Assembly (NCBI RefSeq): GCF_963082655.1
Contig: NC_081553.1
Coordinates: forward strand, 65,148,892 to 65,212,891
DNA from: Stomoxys calcitrans
Lineage: Eukaryota > Arthropoda > Insecta > Diptera > Muscidae
Direction of reading: 5' to 3'
Length of the DNA stretch: 64,000 bases
Shown here: positions 39,842 to 50,465 of the stretch, in pieces
Layout of the letters: each line of letters begins with the position of its first letter
How positions within the stretch are numbered: position 1 is the first letter of the stretch
Translations under genes and position numbers: made by a program
Notes under the pieces: generated by a model
The model's input: the letters and a program-made list of their open reading frames with translations, nothing else
The model's database searches: none
Told to the model about the DNA's origin: nothing

Positions 39842-40497
39842 TCATTGTTCATCACTTGAAGCGGTCTCCGAGGAGGCATCCGAGATGGTTGGAGATGGTG
39901 GGGCTTTTGTCTTCTCTGCAGATGTGGGTAATGCGGCATTGACGACATCGGCGGCCTCCAGTTCCTCCTTATCAATTTGCAATTTGGTGACTTTTCTCAG
40001 AGTCTGCATTGTCTGCTGATATAGTTTCTTGGCCAATTCTTTATCCTGTCCCAAGGGCGAAGAAGCGGCTACTTCGCAGTCACTGCCAAAGGATAACAAA
40101 AGGAGATTAGCCCAAGTAATGAGAAATGAATGTAGCAAAGAGAAAAACAAAAACAACAACAACAACAAAACTGAAGTGATGTTGATGAAATATAGCAAAG
40201 ATTATTCCGACTTCTAGGTGGTGTGGTTGTTATGCAAATTCGCCAACATGGCCAACATATAGAATGTGAAACTTAGACGAACGAGCCTAGTTTCTACTCC
40301 AAAAAAATGTTGCCAGCTAAAATTTTTAAAAATTAATAAATCCAACTCACTTGAAAAATTCTCCGGTTACTTGTTTCAATTTGGGGTCCGTGGCCAAACG
40401 TATGGCACATTGTGCCCCCTGCGAAGGATTCTTCATAAAGAGCCACATCCAGGGATAGGTCATGACGCGAACGCAAATGGCCGACATTAATGGTGAA
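39842..40497 (-). CDS. Retinol-dehydrogenase-like SDR, last two exons
   Basis: Exon 40497-40351 follows an acceptor TTGCCACAG and reads SPLMSAICVRVMTYPWMWLF, then MKNPSQGAQCAIRLATDPKL. It ends GEFF with donor GTGAGT. A 268-nt intron (40350-40083, acceptor CTTTGGCAG) leads to exon 40082-39842, which reads NDCEVAASSPLGQDKELAKK and ends ASSDEQ-TGA. PSQGAQ and the Y/F-F-x-D-C block are marks of the RDH11-14/CG2065-like SDR C-terminus. These enzymes are NADP(H)-dependent oxidoreductases of retinoid or lipid aldehydes, usually on ER or lipid droplets. The Rossmann (TGxxxGIG) and YxxxK parts must lie upstream and were not found in the window. The acidic Ser/Glu tail is longer than usual. Confidence 0.8.
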
Positions 40498-40969
40498 CTG
40501 TGGCAAGCAACAAAAGGCAGAGTCAGTCATTCATCCAACAGCAAGCCAGCAATCCACCATTGGTGTTTGTCGAATAAACCAACGAAGGAAGGAAGTGTCC
40601 AGCCAGAAGAGCACACCAACACAAACAGACCAAGTATTATAGGCAGGAACGATAACGGCAGCATCAGCAACAGAGGACATGAAATAAAGAAAATGTAGAG
40701 AAAACTTCTATTACTCAAATGTTTGGATACCATAGTTCGAGTAAATGCATGGCAAAGAGGGATCTGCTGTGAATTGGCGGAAATAGAGGAACATTTTAGG
40801 TTAAATACGGAAATGCCGCATTTCTCATCTTGGTCAGAAGTGTAAATGCAAAAAAAAAAAAAAAACAAAAAAAAAAATGCATTGACGTTACTATTGGAGA
40901 AGGGAAGGCCAACCTATGGGGTATCACGAGCAGAAGTTACAAAAAGTTCTTCAGAAGTGGTCTTACCAA
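40498..40969. other. Probable intron of the SDR gene
   Basis: Upstream of the penultimate exon on the minus strand, with no SDR motif visible. A poly(A) run with C interruptions sits at 40849-40876. Confidence 0.35.
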
Positions 40970-40977
40970 AGCTCATA

Positions 40978-41430
40978 TTGAATCATGTAAAACTTCTGTA
41001 TAAAGAGTTTCCGCTCTGCAAAATGCCTTTTGAACTGGGCTATGAAAACGAGATCCCTTGTCATGTGAGAATAGATGTGAAGGAGAAGTCTTCTACCTAT
41101 GTTCCAAATTGGTATGCTTGTGGGCAAAGTTTGGTCCATTGAACCGCCTTGACAATCTAAGCAGGTCAAGCTACATCCGTCCGTCCATCTGTCATAGTAC
41201 GTCATGATGGTGTTTAAACCTATAAACCTGTCCGCCTGAAATTTTACTAAGACACCTCTAATCGAAGGAACATACGACACCTATAGGCTACGAAGGATCA
41301 TATCCTCCACACCTATTACGGAACAGTACATTCAGAAGCCAGACAACGTATGGACAATGTCCAGTGCGGATACTTGTATATACAAATTTTGCTGGAAACT
41401 TTCCAACGAACAACTTTGGACATTGTCGAT
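40978..41430 (-). repeat. Repeat X, copy 2, next to a SINE body fragment
   Basis: 40978-41065 resembles the SINE body in plus orientation ('catgtaaaacttct', 'gaactgggctatgaaaa'). 41066-41430 is repeat X on the minus strand, ending GTTGTTCGTTGGAAAGTTTC read from 41430. Confidence 0.55.
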
Positions 41431-41442
41431 GAAGATAAGATA

Positions 41443-41679
41443 TTGCGTTGCCCAAAAAGTAATTGCGGATTTTTTAAAAGAAAGTAAATGCATTTTTAAT
41501 AAAACTTAGAATGAACTTTAATCAAATATACTTTTTTTACACTTTTTTTCTAAAGCAAGCTAAAAGTAGCAGCTGATAACTGACAGAAGAAAGAATGCAA
41601 TTACAGAGTCACAAGCTGTGAAAAAATTTGTCAACGCCGACTATATGAAAAATCCGCAATTACTTTTTGGGCAACCCAA
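41443..41679 (-). mobile_element. Mariner-type MITE, copy 3 (complete, 237 bp)
   Basis: TTGCGTTGCCCAAAAAG (one change) and an intact right terminus, with TA at 41441-41442 and 41680-41681. Confidence 0.93.
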
Positions 41680-41783
41680 TAGTTTCCCGACGTTTCAATC
41701 GACCAGATGGAACGGCCTATTGGAAAAATCCCTTGGAATTACCCTCTAATGGCTGGAACGGATTTTTAGGCAATCAGCCGTTG

Positions 41784-42069
41784 GGAGGCCACCGTTGCGC
41801 AGAGGTTAGCATGTCCGCCTATGACGCTGGACTCCCGAGCTCGAATCCTGGCGAGACTATCAGAAAAAATTTTCAGCAGTGGTTTTTCCCTCCTAATGCT
41901 GGCAACATTTGTGAGGTGTCGCACTGCGGCACTCCGTTCGGACTCGGCTATAATAAGGAGGCCCCCTTATCGTTGAGCTTAAACTTGAATCGGACAGCAC
42001 TCATTGATATGTGAGAAGTTTTCCCCTGTTCCTTAGTGGAATGTTCATGGGCAAAAATTTGCTTTTGCC
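41784..42069 (+). mobile_element. tRNA-derived SINE, copy 5
   Basis: GGCCACCGTTGCGCAGAGG, GCTCGAATCCTGGCGAG, body ATTTTCAGCAGTGG and GACTCGGCTATAATAAGGAG. The tail is GGAATGTTCATGGGC with the TTTGCTTTTGC end. Confidence 0.88.
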
Positions 42070-42902
42070 GTTTGAATTTTTCGTGAAATTATTTTCTCAG
42101 CAATCCACATCTCTAAACAGAATGACTATTGAACACAGATGAACCACACTACTCCCCGAATCCCAATCCCTTTTTATCCAAAGTTTTTTTCTCAAGTTTT
42201 GGTAACCAAAGGTTGACCCTCACTGCTCGCTCTAAATGCTCGACAATAGATTTTCATTTCCCTTACTCGACACACAGCCAGTCAGTCAGTCAGTATAAAT
42301 TGCTGGGACCAGATTATGTTACAGCATTGAGAAAAAAAGGAAAGGCTACAGCAACGGCAATGGCTTCGACTACGGATCTTGCTCCGGCAACAAGAACCTC
42401 TCAATTGAGGTCAGGGTAAAATTATTGAAATGAATGTACCAACAACTGGAAGTATCGACATTCCTTCCGTGCTACGGCGGATAGCCAGCACAACTGAGGT
42501 GAAGAGCTTGTTTGCTTTGGCCATTGGATGAAGTGAAGTCTCAAGTCGGTTAGTGTTAACATTAAAGTTTGGCAATTAAAAATTTTCAGTACTTTAGCAA
42601 GTAATTAAATTGCGATAATCTTCTAATGTTGTGCACACACAAAGGACAACAGGCCATGAAATGACTTCGATAACGAATGCGACACTCAAGTATGCAGGGA
42701 AACTTTTTTTTTTTGCAATTGGGAAAATGTTGATGAAAATTAATATAGTGCAGCTAATGCCATTGACAAGGGGGACAATGGGTGATGTATAGCGCATTGG
42801 AAAACATAAATAAATGAATGTACAGCAAGGGATTAGGAGACTAAGAACTGATTTTGGTGTTTAGTGTTTTGCAAAAGCAAAAGTTATGCGGATTAGAAAT
42901 CA
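42070..42902. other. Intergenic stretch, no gene called
   Basis: An ORF at 42129-42419 is Ser/Thr/Ala-rich and lacks homology signs. A TATAAATT at about 42295 might be promoter-like. No confident splice pairs. Confidence 0.35.
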
Positions 42903-43260
42903 AACGAGTAAAAGCGTACTTAGTTCCCTCCATCATGAACTGCATTTGTCAAGTTCTTTGGCCGATATCTCTTTATAGGCAAACAAAGGATAATGGATAA
43001 GAATTGCTATGCTATTTCAGCTATACCAAGTTATGAACTGATTGGGGTTGGTTTGGCTGTTGGAGACCAAAGTGGAATTCATTGTGCAAAATTTCAGCCA
43101 AATCGGATAAGAATGGCGGCTTATAGTAGCTCAAAAGCTATATCAGGTTATGGACCGATTCAGGTCATATTTAACACGTATGTTAAAGGTCAGACAAAAA
43201 GTCGTTGTGCAAAAATTCAGCCAAAAAGTGCATGCAAATTTTCAACCAAATCGGGAAATA

Positions 43261-43501
43261 TTGGGTTGCCCAAAAAGTAATTGCGGATTTTTCATATAGT
43301 CGGCGTTGACAAATTTTTTCATCGGCTTGTGACTCTGTAATTGCATTCTTTCTTCTGTCAGTTATCAGCTGTTACTTTTAGCTTGCTTTAGAAAAAAAAA
43401 AGTGTAAAAAAAGTATATTTGATTAAAGTTTATTCTAAGTTTTATTAAAAATGCATTTACTTTCTTTTAAAAAATCCGCAATTACTTTTTGGGCAACCCA
43501 A
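43261..43501 (+). mobile_element. Mariner-type MITE, copy 4 (complete, 241 bp)
   Basis: Both termini intact, TA at 43259-43260 and 43502-43503. It splits a type A unit in mid-sentence (AAATCGGGAAATA / ATAGCGCCCTC). Confidence 0.93.
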
Positions 43502-44034
43502 TAATAGCGCCCTCTAGAGGCTCATGAAATCAAGATCCAAGATCGGATTATATGAGAGCTATATCAGGTTATGAACCGATTTGAACCATAATTGACACAG
43601 TTGTTGATGGTAAAAACAAAACACCTAATGCAAATTTTCAGCCAAATCAGATAATACTTGCGGACTCTATCGGCTCACAAAGTCATCATCCGAAATCGGT
43701 TTATATGGGAGCTATATCAGGTTATGAATCGAGTTGAGCCATACTTGGCCCAGTTGTTGATGGTCATACCAAAACCCTTACGGCAAATTTTCAGTCAAAT
43801 CTGATAATAATTGCCCCCTCTGGCTGCTCAAGATCCGAGTTTGGTTTATATGGGAGGTATATCAGGTTATGAACCGATTTGGATGAAACTTGTTGGAAGT
43901 TAAAATAAAGCACTTGGTGCAAAATTTCTGCCAAATTAGACAAGAATTGTGCCCTTTAGCAGCTCAGGAAGTCAAGACCAGATATAGGTTTATATGGTAA
44001 ATACACCAGAATATGGACCGATTTGGCCCATTTA

Positions 44035-44271
44035 TTGGGTTGCCCAAAAAGTAATTGCGGATTTTTTAAAAGAAAGTATATGCATTTTTAATAAAACTTA
44101 GAATGAACTTTAATCAAATATACTTTTTTTACACTTTTTTTCTAAAGAAAGCTAAAAGTAACAGCTGATAACTGACAGAAGAAAGAATGCGATTACAGAG
44201 TCACAAGCTGTGAAAAAATTTGTCAACGCCGACTATATGAAAAATCTGCAATTACTTTTTGGGCAACCCAA
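44035..44271 (-). mobile_element. Mariner-type MITE, copy 5
   Basis: Left TA at 44033-44034 and both termini present. The right TA is not visible (CCCAAACCCAACTG follows), suggesting a small deletion or mutation after insertion. Confidence 0.9.
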
Positions 44272-44452
44272 ACCCAACTGACCTGCACTAATAAGAAGAA
44301 TTAATGCAAAAAATCGACGGACGGACATGGCTAAGTCGTTAAAGAATGTCAATAATGTACTTTGTTGCGTCTCAGATTAATGTTTTGATGTGTTACAAAC
44401 AGAATGACGAAACTAGTATGGAGGTTATAAAAATTAGAGTTGTGCGTATTAT

Positions 44453-44490
44453 AAAGGGTGATTTTTTAAGAGCTATGGGAAAGTTAAAAA
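44453..44490 (+). mobile_element. Solo Tc-like terminal repeat (fragment)
   Basis: AAAGGGTGATTTTTTAAGAG resembles the outer end of the Tc-like elements in its first 14 bases and then diverges. It is probably another family member, truncated by the next repeat. Confidence 0.45.
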
Positions 44491-44506
44491 AACACATAAA
44501 ATTAAA

Positions 44507-45595
44507 AACAAGTAAGTTCGGCCGGGCCGAACTTTGGATACCCACCACCTCGGGTATATATGTAAACCAGCTTTCATCAAAATCCGGTGAAAATTGCATA
44601 CCTTATGTCCCATGGCAATGCATATCGAAATATGATCCGATTTGGACAAAATACTAATTAGTACAAGTCTTTTTAGTAGCTATATCTAACAATAAACCGA
44701 TCTGAACCATATACAACATGGATGTCGAAAAGCCTAACATGAGTCAATGTGTCAAATTTCAGTTAAATCGAATTGTAAATGCGCCTTTTTTAGGGCCAAG
44801 ACTTTAAATCGAGATATCGGTCTATATGGCAGCTATATGCAAATCTTGATCGATCTAGACCAAATTGCAGAAATATGTGGAGCAGCTTAACTTAACTCTC
44901 TGTCCCAAATTTCGGCAACATGGGACAATAAATGTGCCTTCTATGAGCCCAAAACCTTAAATTGAGAGATCGGTCTATATGGCAGCTATATCCAAATCTA
45001 GACCGATCTGAATGAAATTGAAGAGGCATGTTGAAGGGCCTAACACAACTCACTGTCCCAAATTGCGGCGACATCGGACATTAAATGCGATTTTTATGAC
45101 CCCAAAACCTAAAACCGAGAGATCAGTCTATATGGCAGCTATATCCAAATCTGGACAGATCTGTGCCATAATGCATAAGTATGTCTAGAGGTTTAACTTA
45201 ACTCACTGTCCCAAATTTCGGCGACATCGGCCTAAGACCCTAAATCGGAGGATCGGTCTATATGACAGCTATATTCAAATCTGGACCATCTGAGATAAAT
45301 TGACGAAGGATGTCGAAGGGCCTAACACAACTCACTGTCCCAAATTTCAGGAAAATCGGATAATAAATGTGGCTTTTATGGGCCTAGACCCTTAATCGGA
45401 GGATCGGCCTATATGGCAGCTATATCCAAATCTGGACCGATCCGGGCCAAATTGACGAAGGATGTCGAAGGGGCTAACACAACCCACTATCCCAAATTTC
45501 AAGAAAATCGGATAATAAATGTGGCTTTTATTGTCCTAGGACCCAAAATAGGCGAAACGGTCTATATGGGGGCTATATCAAGATATAGTCCGATA
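44507..45595 (+). repeat. Type B half of a head-to-head mini-me chimera
   Basis: CAAGTAAGTTCGGCCGGGCC opens the hairpin at 44517-44531, then ATACCCACCACCTCGGGTAT and about seven type B units. It stops at ATAGTCCGATATACC, where (GTCC)n of an oppositely oriented type A element takes over. Confidence 0.9.
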
Positions 45596-46621
45596 TACCG
45601 TCCGTCCGTCCGTTGTCTGTCTGTCGAAAGCACGCTAACTTCCGAAGGAGTAAAGCTAGCCGCTTGAAATTTTGCACAAATACTTCTTATTAGTGTAGGT
45701 CGGTTGGTATTGTAAATGGGCCATATCGGTCCATGTTTTGATAAAGCTGCCATATAAACCGATCTTGGGTCTTGACTTCTTGAGCCTTTAGAGTGCGTAA
45801 TTCTTATCCGATTGAAATGAAATTTTGCACGACGCATTATGTTATGATATCCAACAACTGTGCCAAGTATGGTTCAAATCTGTTTATAACCTGATATAGC
45901 TGTCACAAAAACCGATCTGGGATCTTGACTTCTTGAGCTTCTAGAGGGCGCAATTCTTATCTGATTTGAATGAATTTTTGCACGTAATATTTTGTTATGA
46001 TACCCAACAACTGGGCCAAGTATGGTTCAAATCGGTTCTTAACCTGATATAGCTGTCATATAAACAGATCTGGGGACTTGATTTATTGAGCTTCTAGAGG
46101 GCTCATTTCCTATCCGATTTTGCTGAAATTTTGCATGACATATTTCATTATTACTTTCAACAACTGTGTCAAATAAGGTTCAAATCGGTTCATAATCTGA
46201 AATAGCTGCCATATAAACCGATCTAGGGTTTTGACTTCTTGAAACTCTAGAGGTCGCAATTATAATCCGATTAGCCTAAAATTTTTTACGACGGATTCTC
46301 TTATGACCGTCAACATTCATGTTTATTATGGTCTGAATCGGTCTATAGCCCGTTAGAGCTCCCATATAAATCGATCTCTCTATTTTACTTCTTGAGCTCC
46401 CAAAGGGCGCAATTCTTATTCGAATTGGCTGACATTTTACACAGGTCTCCAACATATAATTTAATTGTGGTCCAAACCGGACCATATCTTGATATCGCTC
46501 TAATAGCAGAGCGACCTCTTTTCCCTAAGAAGAGATGCCGGGAAAAGAACTCGACAAATGCGATCCATGGTGAAGGGTATATAAGATTCGGCCCGGCCGA
46601 ACTTAGCACGCTTTTACTTGT
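45596..46621 (-). repeat. Type A half of the mini-me chimera
   Basis: Begins in GTCCGTCCGTCCGTTGTCTG without its own TATACCC end. About seven type A units follow, ending GATTCGGCCCGGCCGAAC and TAGCACGCTTTTACTTG. With 44507-45595 it forms an element with a hairpin end on both sides. Confidence 0.9.
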
Positions 46622-47473
46622 TATGTTGAAATCTGGTGCTACTAACCCACGTTTTTTGCCCCGGCGAAGTCAATCAGCCTCAAGCCATTACTGGACGTTA
46701 TCTCGTGGAGGCTAAACAACGTTATCTCGTGGGTAGAGCACAAGCTCGGCGTGGAGTAGCATTTTCAACCGGGTGCCGTGACCCATAGATCGGAAGGAGT
46801 TTTAGGTAGTGCTCCGCTCCTAACCAAGGAGGTGAACACGTCATAATACGTGGGATCAAATTGGTACTCATGTGTGGGTTACCACATGTGGGGGCGTTGG
46901 TAGACGCATTGTATTCACCCTAGGGCCTTGGGCCTCGCAGGTTTGGGCCGTGATGGCAGGTATCTGCGTAAAACTCGACATTCGTGTTGGACCAAAAATG
47001 TATTCCTTCCCTATCTTCGCATTAAAATCTCCCCGAACGTTTTTAATATCATGGGCGGGGCAGTGGTCACATTCTCGCTCTAGGCGCTCGTAGAAAATAT
47101 CCTTGGTCTGCTCGTCTTTGTCTTCCGTCGGGGCATGGGTACAAATAAGGCTGATGTTGAAGAATTTGGCTTTTATGCGGATTGTGGCTAGTCACTCATC
47201 AACTGGAGTAAAGCTGGAGACAAGGTGTTTCAGACTCCGACTAACCACAAATCCACAGCCAAATTCATGCCTCGTGTTATGGCAGTATAGTTCGTCACCT
47301 CTATACTCCGCACTTCCTGTTAGGCGGTAAAATCTGCCTTGTACTTCTCTAATACATCAGCTAGCGCATATACTGCACCTTCTCTATAAAGAGTGCGGAC
47401 ATTCCAGGTGCAGATCCGCAAATCATGGTCCTTATTTCGTTTGCGTGGGTCTTCAACGTTGGGGGGGTCCGTT
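46622..47473 (-). mobile_element. RTE-like LINE remnant, endonuclease part (minus)
   Basis: Minus strand. The sequence matches the copy at 2390-2970: GATTTGCGGATCTGCACCTG near 47420, 'taaaagccaaattcttcaa' near 47170 and ACGTCCAGTAATGGCTTGAG near 46700. About 150 bp at 46740-46900 has no counterpart. Interrupted by a type A element at 47474. Confidence 0.82.
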
Positions 47474-48447
47474 TTTATACCCTCCACCATAGGATGGGGG
47501 GTATACTAATTTCGTCATTCTGTTTGTAACTACTCGAAATATTCGTCGGAGACCCCATAAAGTGTATATATTCTTAATCGCCGCGACATTTTATGTCGAC
47601 CTAGCCATGTCCGTCCGTCTGTCCGTCCGTCCGTTCGTCCGTCTGTCTGTCGAAAGCACGCTAACTTCCGAAGGAATAAAGCTAGCCGCTTGAAATTTTG
47701 CACAAATACTTCTTATTAGTGTAGGTCGGTTGGTATTGTAAATGGGCCATATCGGTCCATGTTTTGATATAGCTGCCATATAAACCTATCTTGGGTCTTG
47801 ACTTCTTGAGCCTCTAGAGTGCGCAATTCTTATCCGATTGAAATGAAATTTTGCACGACGCGTTTTGTTATGATATCCAACAACTGTTCTAAATATGGAT
47901 CAAATCGGTCCATGACCTGATATAGCTGCCATATAATCCGATCTTGGGTCTTGACTTCTTGAGCCTCTAGAGTGCGCAATTCTTATCCGATTGAAACGAA
48001 ATTTTGCACGACGTGTTTTGTTATGAGTTTAAACAACGGTGGCAAGTATGGTTCAAATCGGTTCATAACCTGATATAGCTGTCATATAAACAGATCTGGG
48101 GACTTGACTTCTTGAGCTTCTAGAGGGTGCAATTCCCATCCGATTTGGCTGAAATTTTGCATGACATATTTTATTCTTACTTTCAACAACTGTGTCAAAT
48201 ATGGTTCAAATCGGTTCATAACCCGATATAGCTGCCATATAAACCTATCTGGGATTTTGAGTTCTTGAGCCTCTAGAGGTCGCAATTATTATTATGAAAT
48301 TTTGTACGACGGATCCTCTCATGACCATCAACATACGTGTTTATTATGGTCTGAATCGGTCTATAGCTCGATACAGCTCCCATATAAATCGATCTCTCTA
48401 TTTTACTTCTTGAGCCCCCAAAGGGCCCAATTCTTATTCGAATTGGC
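47474..48447 (-). repeat. Type A mini-me-like element inserted in the RTE remnant
   Basis: TTTTTATACCCTCCACCATA follows RTE sequence GGGGGTCCG directly. Core, GTCCGTCTGTCCGTCCGTCC, and about five units. It is cut at CGAATTGGC, then a 17-G run and RTE leader sequence resume. Confidence 0.88.
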
Positions 48448-48640
48448 GGGGGGGGGGGGGGGGGAGTTGGGTTACCAACGCCCCAACCGCATGGGTTTTG
48501 TGGGATTGCAAATGTATCCCTCGTTGTGGCGAGGCGCTTGCTTCAAGATCCGATGCTCTCCTCCAGCCACCCCTAACCTGGGAATAGACACTGATGTTGG
48601 CCATTGGTTATTTGAAGGCGCTAATAATTCGCCTTGTCAT
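48448..48640 (-). mobile_element. RTE-like LINE 5' leader fragment (minus)
   Basis: The minus strand matches 2130-2300: AATAACCAATGGCCAAC-type, GGGGTGGCTGGAGG and CACAAAACCCATGCGGTTGG. It starts after a G17 run at 48448-48464. Confidence 0.8.
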
Positions 48641-49699
48641 CTTTTTAATGGGCCTCCTAACCTCTATTCGTATCTTCCCAAAAATTAAATCTTTTACATA
48701 AATTTAACATCATAATCCATTCAATAAACTTTTAACATTTTTTTTGCTGCTTTAAAATTTATAAAATTTCATTAGAGGTCGAAAGCATATTTGCCTCTTT
48801 ATTCCATTATTGGAAATTATCTTTAATTTTTTGTTAGCTCTGGAGTTGCTTTGATAACATTATTTGTGTTCTTGCGAAATATGTTAATGTTGACAGTTGT
48901 TTTTCTGTTTGAATTTTAATTACAAACTTTGCCAGCTATTCTAAGGCAAATAATCCTATTGATTCGAGGAGGATTTATAATTTCAATTTGAATTTGAAGC
49001 GTTGTGGTGCGTCTCCATAAATTCTATTAAAAACTGAATTAATTGAAAAGAAAGTTTCTTTTGTGCAAATTTCAATTGAATTGAAAATATTCGTGAGGGG
49101 CAAAAGCTTTTTGTTTTCATTGTTCTAAAGCAGTTAATCTAAGACTCCAGTATCTTTCATAGTCTTTGGCTTTAAAGAGAAAACCAATGCGGGGTAGAGT
49201 GGCAACTAATTATACCAAACACACACACACACACACAGTCCTAAAGTGCCGCAGAACAAAAGAATTGGCAAGAGGACCCGCAATGGCTGCTAAACACCTG
49301 ACGCAGTGTGTTTGAACATCCTTTTGTTATCCTCCTGGCAGCGATTGTCAAGATTTGCTGTAGCAATAAATATCCTTGTCCTGTGCGTTGTTTGGCCTTA
49401 TGTTGGTTGGCTGGATCGCCACATTGTTGTGCTACTACTACTACTACTGGTATGAATACTAAGCAGCTAAATAAATTCTCAATTAAAACTGGACGTAATT
49501 AGGGGTTTATTGCATCTTAAAAGCATTTCTCACTCTATGTGAGAAATGCTGTGTGTGGCCCCTGTTCCACCCCCTACCTCCATTTCAAGACCCATTAATA
49601 CACATTCATCATTAAATTATCCCCCTGACGTGTTCTATGTTTTTGTGGTGGTTGTTGGGACTAAGCCATGCTGTTGTTAGCCATTTATTGCTGGTGTTA
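48641..49699. other. AT-rich single-copy-like stretch
   Basis: No coding sequence recognised. (CA)n occurs at about 49220-49238. A perfect hairpin CATTTCTCAC / GTGAGAAATG with a 5-nt loop lies at 49525-49549. It could be intronic or intergenic. Confidence 0.45.
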
Positions 49700-50465
49700 G
49701 GTGGCTAGGGTTGCCATATATTTTTCCAAAAAAATGGGGATCTTTTGGATACTAAGAACAAACAAGATTTCAAACAATGAAACTTTGACAAAAATTTTGG
49801 TTTTATTAACAGCTTTTACGATGGTTGCTTTTTATATTTCGGGATTGGACAACCTTTGTGTTACAATTTGTCAACCGACAGCTCTATCGCAAAGTTTGAC
49901 ATTTTTGAGGTCAACGTACTGAGAATGTTTTGACATACGAGCGCTATTTGTGTTGTTTACAGTAACTTAAAAGATTCATCTCGCCCCAAAAAATTGAATT
50001 AAATCGTGAATATTTTCGTGCGATAACTTTTACAACTTTCCACGTGGATTAACTCAAAACGGTTCATCGATGAACTTAAATAAATTTTTGGCGATAAAGC
50101 TCCACCAAGGACCACCACCATCAATGTTATGGTGAATTCAACCGAGGTCGTAGTTCACTCCAAATCGAATTTCGTGAAGGTCGGCCAAATTTGGTTGTTG
50201 TTCCAAAACCCATAGATGCTGTGCGCCAACTGATGGTTCAAGATCGTCATGTGACCGTGAGATTATCGTGAGATTGAGATAACCTTAGGCATTAGTGGGA
50301 CCAGAATACATTCAACATTGCATGAACATTTGAACTTCCAAAAAATTTGTTCGCGTTGTGTCGTGTCGATTGGTCGAACGAAATGCTCCAAAAATACTAT
50401 CGCGGTGCTTCGAAACACGTTTATGACATCGTGACAGGTGATGAATCGTGGATTTATTTTGATAT
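49700..50465 (+). mobile_element. Mariner transposase remnant
   Basis: A leader ('cgctatttgtgttgtttac') precedes frame-broken coding from about 49990. EFNRGRSSLQIEFREGRPNL and VVVPKPIDAVRQLMVQDRHV lie near 50130-50250, then LHEHL, then EMLQKYYRGASKHVYDIVTG and DESWIY, which carries the first catalytic Asp. The reading ends at 50465 where type C repeat starts; the remaining DDD motif is absent. Mariner-type, inactive. Confidence 0.88.

Larger units (their letters stand above)
42903..44433 (+). repeat. Type A mini-me-like element carrying two MITEs
   Basis: Start GAGTAAAAGCGTACTTAG with the hairpin deleted, then TCCCTCCATCATGAAC. Units follow on both sides of the MITEs at 43261 and 44035. The tail is CGACGGACGGACATGGC, 'gtcaataatgtactttg', 'acaaacagaatgacgaa' and GTTATAAAA. 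Confidence 0.88.

Noticed and set aside
42361..42419. Possible short first exon (MASTTDLAPATRTSQLR) near a TATAAATT
   Set aside because: The donor is weak, no downstream exon was found and the length is too short to judge.
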